Below are positions 11,596 to 23,720 of a DNA stretch of 64,000 bases, one piece after another. The stretch's first letter is position 1, and each line of letters begins with the position of its first letter. The notes beneath the pieces were generated by a model. It was not told the DNA's origin and did not search any database. It saw nothing but the letters and a program-made list of their open reading frames with translations. The translations under genes and the position numbers were made by a program. The DNA comes from Gnetum montanum (lineage: Eukaryota; Streptophyta; Gnetopsida; Gnetales; Gnetaceae), in NCBI GenBank assembly GCA_015680685.1, contig MNCI01025384.1, forward strand, positions 54,837 through 118,836, given 5' to 3'.

Positions 11596-12755
11596 TGTGG
11601 ACCTTTTAGTGTGTCAAAACATTAAGAAAAATGGAGACAAAGGTTGTGTGATTGTTATCGCTATAGGACCAAGATGAGATGACAAGGAATTCATTGATCC
11701 ACAAGGTCTCATCCACAAAAGGGAAGCTTAGAAAAAAAAAGAATTCAAAGAATGTGGACAAGTAGAGTTCTCATCATTGAAGCATGTAAAAGATTAAGGT
11801 TGTGGACAAGGAATGGTGAATTCATCATGCAAAGAAATGTTGAAGAAAGATGTCCTTGAGAAGTAGTAGACATCTTGGAAAAATTGGAAGATGCACAGGC
11901 AAAGAAATCTTTAAGAAATGGTAGATGTCTTTCCTCAAGAAAAGACATCTTACATTAGGCAAAGACATTTTCACAGAATGCACGCTAGTTTTGGAAAGCT
12001 ATCTTCCATCAAACAAAGATGTCTTCCCAAAATGGAGATTTCAGAAAGACATCTTTCCCAGACAAAGACGTCTTTCCTAGACAAAGGTGTCTTCCTAGAA
12101 TAGAGGGTAAATATAGAAAGACACCTTAGACATGAAGAAGATGTTGTTCATGATTGTTAGTGATCATTGGATAGCCATTGCATGAGTTCGAAGATGGATT
12201 TGAAAACATGATAGCTATAAGAAGTCATCATATGCATTGGGAAATGTGCAAGCTTGTGTACAATCATTGTCTAATCATTTTTCTATTATTATAGTCATTG
12301 TTTCTCTTCATTGTATCATCATTTGTTCATTGTAAAGTGTGATACACCTCTAAGTGCAAGGATAAGCAAAGTAAGTTGCATTTATCCCTTGTAATTTTTC
12401 TCCCTTATTGCTCTGCAAGGTTGATGTGCTTCTTAAGGAAAGGAATTTTTCTTGAGCTTGTTGAGATTTTGTGGTATTAAGTGTTTGGAGTTTTAGCACA
12501 ACACTTTGGAGTAGAACTCAATATAGTAAAGGTTGTGGAAGCCTAGAAATCACATTCTGAGCCTGATGGGACCTTGTGGGGTTGAGTGGTTGGTGTTGTG
12601 GCACAACACTCCAAAGCGAGGCTTGAAGATTGTTCAATCAAATTTGAGAGCAACAAAGTTGGGAAACCACATTAAATTTGGTATGTGTGCTTTCTCCAAA
12701 GAATTTCAATTTTGGGAACTTATTCATCCCCCCCTTCTAAGTTCAATAATCCATA
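11596..12755 (+). repeat. 5' LTR of copia element G
   Basis: 1160 bp, starting TGTGGA and ending TCCATA, an almost perfect inverted repeat. About 11840-12140 holds many copies of AAAGACATCTT-like and AAGATGTCTT-like words in both orientations. The 3' copy (16161-17360) has the same layout. Confidence 0.85.
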
Positions 12756-12757
12756 AG

Positions 12758-12769
12758 TGGTATCGGAGC
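12758..12769 (+). other. Primer-binding site of copia element G
   Basis: TGGTATCGGAGC, one base away from the initiator tRNA-Met complement TGGTATCAGAGC that is standard for plant copia elements. It lies two bases after the LTR end. Confidence 0.85.
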
Positions 12770-12810
12770 TTGGTACTCTTCTTTGTCATCATCAACTTCA
12801 AGAGTGAACA

Positions 12811-14490
12811 ATGGAAGGAACATCTTACACAAAGCCACCTATGTTCAATGGATTCAACTTTTCCTATTGGAAAGTTTGAATGGAAGGGTTCTTTGAATCC
12901 ATGGAGCTTGAAGTATGGAAGTCAATCCTTGAATGCTACGCTCCACTTGTCGACAACACCACCAGCATTATCAAGCCTTGCAACAAATGGGTAGAAGAGG
13001 AAAAGGATAAGTTCATGTTTGATTCAAAGGAAAAATATTGTTTATATTGCGCATTGAATAAATATGAATTTAATAGAGTAGTAAGATGTAAAACAACCAA
13101 ATAAATTTGGAAAAATTTAGAAGCTACTTATGAAGGAACATCTATTGTTAAGTAATCAAAATCGCTAGTTTTACAAAGTGAATATGATAAACTCAAAATG
13201 AGAGAAGGTGAGAAAATAAAAGATTATTTCTCTAGAGCTAATGATCTTGTTGTAGCTATAAGAGGAATAGGTAAATATTTTCTTAAAAGCGATGTCATCA
13301 TCAAAATGATCAGAACTCTACAACCAAAGTTTAGACCAAAGGTGATGGCTATGGAGGAGATTAGAAATCTCTCAACCTTAAAATTTGAAGAGCTTTAAAG
13401 TGCTCTCGTTTCTTATGAAATGAATCTCATAAATGAAGGAGAGATCCAAGAAAGACCTATTGCTTGAAAGACTACCTCCAAGGAGAAGGAGTTAAATGAA
13501 CATGATGAGGGTAGTGAAGATGAGATTTCCCTTCTCTCTAGGAAACTGTAGTGATTGCTACTAGGAAGAAACAATTAGGCATCACAAAAAGGCCCAATTT
13601 TCTCAAAGGTAGAGAAAGAGGTAGAAAGTTTTTAAATTCTAACTTAGATTTTCATCCCATAGAATTTTGGGTTTGTAAAGGAAGAGGCCATATGGCCTTC
13701 GAATATCCCAGTGATCCTAACAATAGCAAAATATAGCCAAAGAATAGATCTAATGATGAGGAACCAAAAAGGATGAACTTTTATACAAGTTGGAATGATG
13801 GTGAGCAAAGTCAAGAAGAAGCATTTAATTCTTCCAAAAATTCAAATCTCATATGCATGGAACTTATAGAGGAAAATTCCTCACGTGTGGTTGAACAAGA
13901 TGGTAAGTGTGATAAGAGGTATAGGGAATTTAAAGAAGAAATTTTTCTTTTACATCATTTAATTAGGAAGGAAAAGAAATTTGTACTTTCTAAGCTAGAT
14001 GATTTTCATGTTGAAGTAAACGAAGAGATCTTAGACATAAAAGTTGATATTCAACAACTAACCTCTTTTAATAAGAATTGTAGCAAGGTTCAAGAAGGGG
14101 AGACTCCTGAAAAATAGTCAAAGAATTTAGAGGAAGCCACACATGAAAATTCAAGCTCAACCATAGTTAGGTTTCATAATTTTGATCATGAGGATAATAC
14201 TTTATTTGTTTATAAAAATTGTGGTTGTAAGCAAACTCTTAACTATACTCATGATGATCAAAACAAGATTAACACTTGTTCTTGTCAAAAATGCTCTAGT
14301 AAGAAAATTGTGCAGGTACCAATAAGTAAGAATGAAGAGAAGTGGAGTATGGAAAATAATGCAATAAGTGATAAAGGATTCTATCATAAGGAACATAAAG
14401 AAATAGAGATATCATATACACAATTTAGTGATAGAGAACCTAAATATGGGAAGGTACTTCATGATAGGGGACCTCATCTCAAACTCCATT
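12811..14490 (+). pseudogene. Degenerate copia gag of element G
   Basis: Begins at 12811 with the typical copia start TKPPMFNGFNFSYWK, then shifts frame. A UBN2-type gag domain follows over about 12880-13400 (YDKLKMREGEKIKDYFSRAND, LQPKFRPKVMAMEE). A decayed CCHC knuckle (VCKGRGHMAFEYP) lies near 13670-13710, and a charged, partly coiled-coil segment at 13773-14117. The last part (14200-14490) has several Cys pairs (NCGCKQ, CSCQKCS). Several stops and frameshifts. Confidence 0.75.
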
Positions 14491-16145
14491 AATCTTCTCT
14501 CCTCACCAGCAAGCAAGGTAAGTCAAGGCAAGCCTTCATCTCTTTGCTTGCTAGGTAATAAGAACATGAATTAAAAAGTCCAAAAATTGGCTGTATTTTT
14601 TCTAGATTAGAAAAGTACCAAAATAATTATTTAGGGCATCTCTTACATTCATCCTTACATTTGTTACAAGTACTTTTATGAAGATTTTTATTAATTTCCT
14701 TGGACCTTCATCTTGTAATAATTTTAGTTTGATTTCTTTTCTTACATTCAATCTTGCTTATTCTAAATTTCTTGATCACTTTCTTTGCTCATGACCTTTG
14801 GGATATTTTTGCTATTTATGAGATAAGACAAGCCTTTGAAAAATCCTATTAATATTATTGATTAGAGACCTTAGTCTCCACATTTGAGCATAATGTTAAC
14901 TTGTAGTGATAGTGCTTTTATGATTTACAAAATTTGTACATTAATAGGCCAAGATAAGTAGCACATGCACAGGGGGAGCCTTTTCCTCATTACATCACCA
15001 TCTTGGAGATCACCAATGTAGGGGGAGTCTTTGGAGATTTCAACCAAGAGAAACTAAAACAAAAAAATATTCCAAAAATGAGCAAGATAAGGGCACCAAG
15101 AGGTATTTTTCTTTTAAGTGGATGGTTGAGTCTTGAATTTGTGTTTCTAGTATCCTTTGGTAGGATTATCATTTCATTTTTGAAAAATGGTTGTGTTTGT
15201 GACATTGTCTTGTATAAAAAGAAAAATATGCATGTTTCTTTCATGGCTTCCATATCCTTTGTGTTAATTTTTTTCCAAATTTTTGGTTGAATATAAAGAT
15301 ACAAGTTCTAATGAGAAAATTGTTTCAATTAGATAGGTTGCTTGATCTATATTTATTCTTTAACATCAAATTAGGTGTTGTTGATATTTCTTGAGTTTTA
15401 GATCCTTGTTTTGAATTGATAAACACAAGTATTAATGTATCATCAACCCACCTATTTGATATTCAAACATAAGCTGACGTAAGAAGTACTGATATTTTTA
15501 TGAAAGAATTCAAATAGTGATATTATTTCTTACAACAATATGAGCAAGCACATGATCATTCTGATTATGGAAAAGTATCCATAATTTTGATTGCAACATC
15601 CTTGGAGTAGTTTGCCTTGAGATGTACTTCATAGCTCAAGAATTTAAAATAGGGCATGGCTAGTCTCACATTGTGAAGATGTATTGCTATATTCTCCTTA
15701 TCATATAAGATATGCCTTAATTTTTTGTTGATGTTTTTAAAATGATGGAGAATATTTGAGCATTAAAAGAACCATGCACTATAAACTACTAATGATTTAT
15801 TGGTTTAGAGATAGGTACTTGATTTTCAAGGCTTATACTTCACTTTGAGCTTTAAGTTTGAGTATCACTTGGAAAGGCTTGGATTAGTTCTTGATAAATT
15901 TGGGGCAACTCCTCATGGAACTTAGTGTTGAAAAATGTGTGCTCTTTAATTGATATTCTTTCTTGCTAATTTTTTTGGGTTTCTTCCATGACTGTTAATT
16001 ATTATTATTTTATACTATGCTTTTATGATGACTCTTTCCCTAGTTTATGTGCCTTATCCTTTTTGTTGCTGTTCAAAAAAGAGGAAGAGTAGTATACTTA
16101 TATTTGTATGATCACTAACTGATTTTCTTAAGTTTTGAACATCAA
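14491..16145 (+). other. Internal region of G without pol
   Basis: About 1.65 kb where copia pol would be expected. I see no integrase, RT or RNase H motif in any frame. Short G-rich pieces (cagggggagcc near 14970, tagggggagtc near 15019) resemble polypurine tracts. The open frames at 15003-15290 and on the opposite strand have no family resemblance. Confidence 0.5.
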
Positions 16146-16160
16146 CAAAAAGGGGAAGAT
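16146..16160 (+). other. Polypurine tract of copia element G
   Basis: caaaaaggggaagat immediately before the 3' LTR start TGTGGA. Confidence 0.75.
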
Positions 16161-17360
16161 TGTGGAGCTTTTGGTGTGTTGAAACATTAAGAAAAATGGA
16201 GAAAAAGGTTGTGTGGTTGTAGGACCAAGATGAGATGACAAGGAATGTGCTGATCCACAAGGTTTCATCCACAAAAGGCAAGCTTAAAAGAAAAGAATTC
16301 AAAGAACGTGGACAAGTAGAGTTGTCATCATTGAAGCATGTCAAAGATCAAGGTTGTGGACAAGGAAAGATGAATTCATCATGCAAAGAAAGGTTGAAGA
16401 AAAACATCTTTGAGAAATAGTAGATGTCTTGGTAGAATTAAAAGATGCATAGGCAAAGACATCTTTAAGAAACAACAAACATCTTTCCTTAGGAAAAGAC
16501 ATCTTCCATTAGGCAAAGATGTCTTCATCGAATGCAGGCTAGTTTTATAAAGACATCTTCCATCAGACAAAGATGTCTTCCTAGAATGAAGATTTCAGAA
16601 AGATGTTTTTCCTAGACAAAGATGTCTTAATAGAATAGAGGGAAAATACAAAAAGACGTCTCAAGCATGAAGAAGATGTCTTTCATAATCATTAGTGACC
16701 ATTGGATAGTCATTGCATGAGTTTCAAGATGGATTTGGAAACATGAAATCTCTAAGAAGACATCATATGCATTGGAAAATGTGCAAGCTTGTGTACAATC
16801 ATTGTTTAATCATTTGTCTATTATTATAAGCACTGTTGCTCTTCATGGTATCATCATTTTCTCATTGTAAAATTTGCTATACCTCTAAGTAGAAGGATTA
16901 GAAAACTAAGTTACATTTATCTTTTGTAATTATTCTTCCTTGTTGCCTTATAAGGTTGAAGTGCTTCTTGTGAGAAGGAATCTTGCTTGACCTTGTAGGG
17001 ATCCTATGAGATAAAGTGTTTGGTGTTGTGGCACAACACTTTGGAGTGGAGCTCAAGATTGTAAAGGTTATGGAAGCCTGGAAATCACATTTTAAGCCTG
17101 ATGGGACCTTGTGGGATTGAGTGGTTGCTATTGCACCACAACACTCTAGAGTAGGGCTTGAAGATTGTTCAAGGTATGGACCCTTCAAACCACATTTGAG
17201 AGCAACAAAGTCTAGAGGTGTGCTTGTGATCTACCCTCTAAGTGTGGACTACCCAAGTTGGGGAACCACATTAAATTTGTTGTGTGTGCTTTGTCCAAAG
17301 AATTTTAATTTGGGAAACTTATTCATCCGTGCACCCCCTTTCTAAGTTCAATGATCCATA
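16161..17360 (+). repeat. 3' LTR of copia element G
   Basis: 1200 bp copy of the 11596-12755 LTR with several small indels; the size difference and scattered mismatches show that the insertion is not recent. Confidence 0.85.
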
Positions 17361-17365
17361 CATAT

Positions 17366-17962
17366 TTTCATGGTGATAATAATATTGAGATCCATTTTCC
17401 TTCATTGTAGCACTTGACATTAGTTTAACACTTTCTTTAATTATAATTTAACTTTAATTATTCTTTTAACTTTAAGAATATAGTTAATTATTTTATATTC
17501 ATCACACTCGATTACAATGCATAAGTATGACTAGCTTTGAATGTAAACATGTTAATGTTTTGTAATCCTAGCAATGCTTCGCTTGGTACACCTAGTAGTG
17601 GGTACTTAGTAACTTAACAACATTATCATATGTTGAAGATGTGTACAGTAAGTTGGGAACATATGCTTCATGCATAGGCTAGACTAGATTTATTTCTTTG
17701 CACACAAGTTAGCTAACTTAGAATTTTAATATTTTAATAATATTTTCACTATGATCTTAACAACATCATTATCACATACCTTGATCACAATTAACCATAT
17801 GAATTAGCCTTACAAGTGTGATTTTAAAGATAATGATCAATGATCTAAATTCCTAGCTATTTAGAAAATTATACTAGTTTAAATCCACAAAATTCAACTA
17901 AATTATATGTGAACACTTGTGAATACTATGGTTAGGTGTAGGGTCTACTCTTTTGCTCATCA
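17366..17962 (+). repeat. 5' LTR of element F, right part
   Basis: Continues the LTR broken at 11595. Carries U5 blocks (cataagtatgactagcttt, tggtacacctagtagtggg) that match 55490-55590 of the 3' LTR. Ends in CTCATCA at 17956-17962. Confidence 0.8.
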
Positions 17963-17963
17963 T

Positions 17964-17981
17964 TAGCACCATTCCTAGGGA
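17964..17981 (+). other. Primer-binding site of element F (decayed)
   Basis: TAGCACCATTCCTAGGGA, recognisable by position and by similarity to the tRNA-Asp sites of B, C and D. Confidence 0.6.
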
Positions 17982-17989
17982 CTAGTGCT

Positions 17990-19170
17990 AGTAGTTTATA
18001 TAGTTAGGGGGGATGTTAGATCCCAAAAAAATTAATAATAAATGTTTTAAGAAAATTAGAGTATATCAAATCATTGAAGAGAGTATAAAGAAAAAGCCAG
18101 TTTTGAGGATGCCTTTTCAAGTTTTCATCTTTGCAACTAATTAAAAGACCTCCCCTCTAGGGTAGAAAAAGGATCAGGCCTTGTCCTTATTTAGAAGCAT
18201 CCTCATTGGTTTTCACTTCTTATTAAGGGGTTTCTTATAAAGAGAAGGAGAAAGCTCTCTCTAAATAAAAAACAATACATCAATTAAAGATAATGAACAA
18301 ATAAAAATAAAAGTTAAAATATTTCCATCATTGATCCTCTAAAATAAAAAGAACTTAATACTATAGAAAAAAAATTAATTGTCCAACTTTCACTGAAATT
18401 TGTTTATCTTGAAGTTGTAGCTAAAAAGTGACATGTTTGAAAATTTGGTATTTGACACTTGAACAAAGGGCATAGTTATTCTCTTGTTGTGGGAAAATAA
18501 TTGCACATCGAAGCTTCCAAATAGAGTATAGAACAAGTGGTTGAAGATAATTTCAAATGTAAAGAAATGAAGTACACAAAGCAAGTTGATCACGAAGAAT
18601 GATTTTATTGATGCTTGGTTGAAACTTGTTATAAATTCTAGATGTCCATTTCCAAGCATACTAAGAAACAAGACATTCAAAAAAATATATGAGAAAATAG
18701 GTCTTCACTTCTACAAAGAAGACATTAAGGGGAAACATTTTCCATATATTTAAAAAGAATGCTAATAGGAAAACCTTGATGAATAAGACACCATAAAAAA
18801 TATGAATTTTAGGAAATGTTGGAGCTTTCCAAATATCTTTTATTTTTCTCATCTAAAAGTGTGATGAGATTTGCATTTTCTAGGCCTTATTAAATTTTTT
18901 ATAAATAAAATCATTCTTTGTAATAATCTTATAAGAAACTTTCAATTAAAAGTAAAAACATATCTATCATCCTTCTAAAAAATATTTGGAGAAGCTTAAT
19001 GCAAATTGTTGTTAACTTTAAGCAAAATATCAAGATTATAAATTAATTTTTCAAAATTCTTTTTTCTCTTTCTATTCAAACCATGAAGGCTAGAACCTTC
19101 ATTCCAAGTAATCCATCTATCATGCATATGTAGACAAGAAACTACAATGATACCAAATCTTCTCCAAGTG
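17990..19170 (-). pseudogene. 3' part of an L1-type LINE, split by element B
   Basis: On the minus strand, about 19165-18660 reads through the end of the LINE ORF2 (RWITWNEGSSLHGLNRK) into a zf-RVT-like domain at 18661-18852 (DIWKAPTFPKIHIFYGVLF). The expected follow-on lies at 18390-18680. The remaining sequence to about 17990 shows no coding signal and may be the 3' UTR; no clear poly-A tail was seen. The other half lies at 40038-44390 on the far side of B, which restores ORF2 order. Confidence 0.7.
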
Positions 19171-20038
19171 TGATGAAGTGTTCAGTTGATACATCAACTG
19201 AGCCACATTAACAGAGCCTCGTTGACATAGCCACATTGACGTGACCCCGTCGATGTATTCGTCCATGCATTAACATGACCCCGTTAATGTAGAGTTTGTC
19301 TCTCACTATAAATATGCGTGCACATGCAACATTTATGGCATATTTTTGGTAGTTGTAGCAAAGCCCTTGCAGTTCGTTTTCGTGTAAGTTAGAATATTTC
19401 CCAAGTGCCCGCAACAGGTGTGAGAAAGGTCTACGACTCTTTATTGAAGTGCTAATGTACTTGAGCCCATTGGCGTGAGCGGTAATAAAGATGAGCTTTT
19501 TGAACATTCCTTGTAGCATTTGGATTTAACTACTTAAGCATTAAAACACTTTAATATTTTGATGTTTTAAGCATTCCAAAGTCCTTTATTATTATCACTT
19601 TATGTTTATTGTCCTTTTCATATTTTATGAGAACCATAGGCATGACCATCTCGAACATATATCAGACACTTGGTAACCTAGTAGTGGTTAGGATATGCTA
19701 AGGATGTGCATGGAAGATGGGATCAATTGCTTATGCTAGGGAGAGTTAAGCAATAGAGTAGAACTATTACAAATTACACAACTTTCCATTTCCTACATTA
19801 AAAGAGTTAAACCTTTAAAGATAAAAAAAACTGATAAAAATCATTTGCCTGAATCTCACTCAACCATCGCTTTTGAATATCATAGGTGAGATTGGGAAGA
19901 CAATGACCATTCTAACTAAGATTTTGTTGGCTAGAATTCGGTGTACTTAAGTGCTTGCAATTTGCAGAATTTGACTGAGTCATGCGTGAACACCTATGAT
20001 TCGTATGGTTGGGCATAGGGGTACCTCACCACTCATCA
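19171..20038 (+). repeat. 5' LTR of element B
   Basis: 868 bp, TGATGAAG...CTCATCA. TATAAATA at 19307, AATAAAGA signal near 19485. The 3' copy (895 bp) carries about 27 bp extra near 39645-39672, where a ggtaacc...gtaacc segment is duplicated. Confidence 0.9.
19208..19314 (+). promoter_or_regulatory. Phased U3 box array and TATA of element B
   Basis: TTAACA, TTGACA, TTGACG, TCGATG, TTAACA and TTAATG at 19208, 19222, 19236, 19250, 19270 and 19284 (steps 14, 14, 14, 20, 14), then TATAAATA at 19307 (23 bp). The spacing matches the GATATC arrays of C and E although the box sequence differs. Confidence 0.62.
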
Positions 20039-20040
20039 TT

Positions 20041-20058
20041 GGCATTGTTGCCAGGGAC
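20041..20058 (+). other. Primer-binding site of element B
   Basis: TGGCATTGTTGCCAGGGA, a close match to the tRNA-Asp site TGGCGCCGTTGCCGGGGA, two bases after the LTR. Confidence 0.8.
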
Positions 20059-20203
20059 TGTTAGTCTTACATGCACTATCTAGTCTTAGCAAGATCATCA
20101 TTCACTTTGTTGGAACATACCTAGGATAGTGAAATCTATGCTAGCTAGGCCACTTAAGTAAAAGGATAAGGCACACCAATTTAGTTGTTATCTAGCATCA
20201 AAA

Positions 20204-22690
20204 ATGTCTTCTTCTTATAGGCAAGATGGACCCAACCCACTAGTGTTGTAGGAATGTTGGGTGGTATACATACATCTAGACGAGTATATCCCCAACTTCA
20301 CCTTTATCCTACATCAAGATGAGCATTTGTGATGGTGGGACATTGAGGGAAACATCATATTACCTCTTGATTGATCAGTTCCTGGAATGCTACTTCAAAC
20401 TCTTGCCAGACTAGGCATTCAGGACCACGTTGTGGAATACATAATGGAGGATCATGACTACTGACACTATCATCCAAATGAGGCACAATAAGCATGGGAC
20501 TAGCAACAGGAAGAACACCATGAACACATAAAGGGAAAATAGTTTAGTAACCCTTTGTTCTTGTAGGACCTGCATGATGATGAGGAACCTATTTTTTACT
20601 ATTCTCATTTGGTTGAACCTCCTCTGATGCGTCAGATCATCCAATCCATCATTCAAAGTAAAAAATCAAGCAACTGGGAGCCCTAAGATGATGAGGGATC
20701 ATGCAAGAAAGATCATGGAAAAGGGAAAGATGGATGTGAAGATTAGGGTCATCATTAGAGCAGAGGAGGAGATCAACACCAGGACGGTGGCAGTTCTTCT
20801 CCCTCATCTCCATCTTCTCATTCCACCTTATCTTCACAAAGTTCTGACTTCGATCACAACCATAGTAGAAAGGATCGGGGTGATGGCAATCGAAAAGACT
20901 GACGGGATAGCAAGGACCAATGGGGACAATGTGAGGAAAAGCGTGACCAATCACACGAGTCTCACCATCAAGAAAGGAGAGGGAGTTGAAATTACCACAA
21001 ATGTTGTGGCCATCAATGGGACTATGACTCAGATGAACCACTGTTGGCTACTCGAAGCATGGTTAACATAGCTGAAGTAGTTCAAATACTTAGTAGGCAC
21101 TTGAAAGATTGTTGGATCAAGTGCCTTGACATAAATAATATCCCCAAATTTGAAGGGGGATATAATTGTAATCCATAGACTCACTTGTAAGCATTTCATG
21201 ATGCTTGCATCCTACCAAATATAGAAAATGATTGGCAAAAACTCAAGTTGTTCCCCTGAACATTCATCACGGAAGCAGAAAGTTGGTACCAGTCTTTGGA
21301 ACTAGAATCAATCAGACAATGGAGTATGATGCTGGAAATTTTCAATGATAAATACCAAACCTACTCCAGAGTGGCTAATCTAAGATGAAAGACTCAAGGG
21401 TGGAAACAAGGTGGTCATGAACCTTTGGATGTAACCATGGATAGATATTACTCATTGTTACACCAATGCCCTGGTCATGGCTATTCTCAGTAGGAACAGC
21501 TCTGCCATATCATAGATGGGCTTTGCTTTGAAACAATAAAGACCTTGGGCATTTATGCTCAGGGATGACTATCTAAATTAAGGGTCCATAAACTATAGCA
21601 CCTCATTGAGTAGGTGGCCAAAGAAGAAGGGAAATTAAGAAAGAAAGAAAGTGCAGAAGAATATAATCAGGACCCTTCCATTCAAAAGAAGGAAGTCTAA
21701 TTTTGTGAAGAGGAGGAGGCATCACCTTGGATGCAGTGGTGAATTGAAAAACCTTTCCCATACAAAAATTTGCCCCTGAAATTTTGGCCAAGGTTGACAA
21801 TATGTGGGATTCTTTGGATGAAAGGTTCCAAAGTGTCTTGAAAATCACAGTGAAATCCAAAGAGTGAAGTAATGATCAAGATCGGTAGAGGAGAAGAGAT
21901 GGTGAACATGCCTACCATAAAGGTAAGGACAAAGTTGTTGCAGTAGAACAAGTTGCAGACTTTGACACAGAGGAGGATGATGGATGTGACATATGCTAGT
22001 ACAAACATCCTAAGGGGTGTTGCTCGGTGGTGTCACATTTACAAGAGTCTAGGGTGTATGTGTTGAATCCTCATTTGGCAAAAGGGTAAACAACCTGAAG
22101 ATTGCCTTATCCACAAGGAAATCCCAGGTAGTTCCACCAAAAACAAGGATATTATCCAAGTGGAGTACCACCACAACCCTTTGAGTATTACCAGTAATGA
22201 AAACATCTACAATCATGGGGGATGCCACCTCCAAGGAAGTAGTACCCTTACCGATAGCCAGAGCCTTACGGGTACTACATTCAACAACCAATCTCCCCAC
22301 GAGACTCTTCTAGTCACACGCCATTTCAAAATCATTACTATCCCTTGGAATACTTTCAAACATAGTCTCCATCACCTATGGGGGAGAACCCACATCTATA
22401 CAATCCTCTGTCACCTTCTCTTGCCATACCTACTCATTAGCCCCCCACTCAGCTACCTCTTGCTCCACCTATGTAGGGAGAGATACCACCACAGCCATAG
22501 CAATGTAATGCCACGAGGGCTATCAACTTACAACTAGCTTCTCAACTAAGTGGACTAGAATCAAAACCATGGAAATGCCCTTTCTTATGGCTTAATATCC
22601 CAAACATACCTTCACATTCACATGTAGCCAGTGTCCGTAAACCTCCAATCACCTCCACCATTCAACCCTTTGAGCAACCTTCAAGCCAAA
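20204..22690 (+). pseudogene. Degenerate gag of element B
   Basis: Starts MSSSYRQDG. An N-terminal extension follows (HLDEYIPNFTFILHQDEHL, DIEGNIILPLD), shared with D and F. Then an acidic/basic linker (about 20640-21050) leads to the gag core at about 21060-21600 (FEGGYNCNP, LEIFNDKYQTYSRVANLR, CHIIDGL, LGIYAQG). The zinc-finger-like segment near 21985-22025 is the CxxCxxxHPKGCC type. A long Pro/Gln/Tyr-rich tail runs to about 22650. Several stops (TAG, TAA) replace Gln or Trp codons present in the other copies, and one frameshift precedes the finger. Confidence 0.8.
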
Positions 22691-23720
22691 CACCCTCCAA
22701 AGTACAAACCATCATGCTAACACACGTTGTGATGGATTGGATAAATGTAGGTAATCTTCCTTGGAAATTAACTAATCTGGGGAGTCTTGTCATATACCTT
22801 GAAGTGGTAGGAAACAAGCCATGCAAAGCTCTCTTGGATTCAGGGTTAGGCATCAATTTGAATTCACACAATATATACAAGACTTGAAACTTGCCCTCGA
22901 TGAAGAAAAGAAACATTCAGCTTGAGTTGGCAAACAAATCCATAATTATTCCCTTGGGATTGGTAGAAGATATCATGATCATCATTTGTGGGTGGTCCTA
23001 TCCTGCTGACTTCCTAATTATCTGGGTTGATAATTGTAAGGGGAATTTTCCAATCATAATGGGGAGATCTTGGCTTAGCACAATGGATGCACAATTGGGA
23101 CTCTAAGATCTTTCCCTTGAAATTTCAAAAGAAGATCCTTTTAGAAAGATTGAGAAGAAGCACATCCCATGCATCGCGTACAGTGACTCCAGGTGCAACT
23201 GTGTGCAACAACTTTGGTCTACTAAGCAAACATCTATTCAAGCATGCAGTCGATGTGTTGAAGAATCACAGATTCAACGATGTCTTCATGTAGCAGCCAT
23301 GAATCAAGAAGGCACCTAGTGGCTAACTGCTAACTCTAATAACAACACTCTATGCATGGAACCATCTGAGGGCCTTGTATGTGCCTATATGGAAAGCATG
23401 GAAAAATTGGAAAAGGTCCATCAACAAGTCTCGACTGTTGATGATAGTGATGATTGGGCAAAGCTACAAATCCCTGAAAGATTTTGACAAGAGCCCCTAG
23501 AATTGAAACCATTACTGGCCAATCTGGAGTATGCCTTCTTGTAGAATGGTAAGCCGGTAATCATCAATGCCACTCTTGCTCCTAAACAAAAGAAGAGATT
23601 GCTAAAGATGGTGAACAAATGGGTGGCTACTTTTGCATGGTCATATCCTGAACTAACCGGACTTGACCCTAGGGTATGCCAAAATTGGATCTATATTGAC
23701 CCCTCCATGAAGCCATGATG
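22691..23720 (+). pseudogene. Element B aspartic protease and linker
   Basis: The catalytic motif is ALLDSGLGINL (Asp codon at 22837-22839), slightly changed from the family DSGA. The flap/C-terminal part at 22891-23106 reads SIIIPLGLVEDI and FPIIMGRSWLSTMDA. The linker to RT (23340-23720) contains YMESMEKLEKVHQQV and EPLELKPLLANLEYAF and ends in a segment like the pre-RT region of D. Stops near 22885, 23104 and later. Confidence 0.8.

Larger units (their letters stand above)
11596..17360 (+). mobile_element. Element G: non-autonomous Ty1/copia retrotransposon
   Basis: 5765 bp with LTRs at 11596-12755 and 16161-17360, initiator-Met primer site at 12758-12769, a copia-type gag (12811 to about 14490) and a purine tract before the 3' LTR. 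It inserted in the 5' LTR of F with duplicated target CATAT (11591-11595, 17361-17365; boundary uncertain by one base). No protease, integrase, RT or RNase H is visible, so gag is the only recognisable coding part. Confidence 0.85.

Noticed and set aside
11840-12140. Short repeats in LTR G resembling a CRISPR-like array
   Set aside because: Spacing is irregular, orientation alternates, and the array is part of a copia LTR in a plant genome.
14990-15304. Overlapping ORFs of 95 and 104 codons in copia G
   Set aside because: Opposite-strand shadows of each other in AT-rich sequence with no domain resemblance.
20688-21071. Open frame of 127 codons inside the gag of B
   Set aside because: It is a shifted frame over the low-complexity gag linker; the true gag frame is recognisable by homology to A and C.
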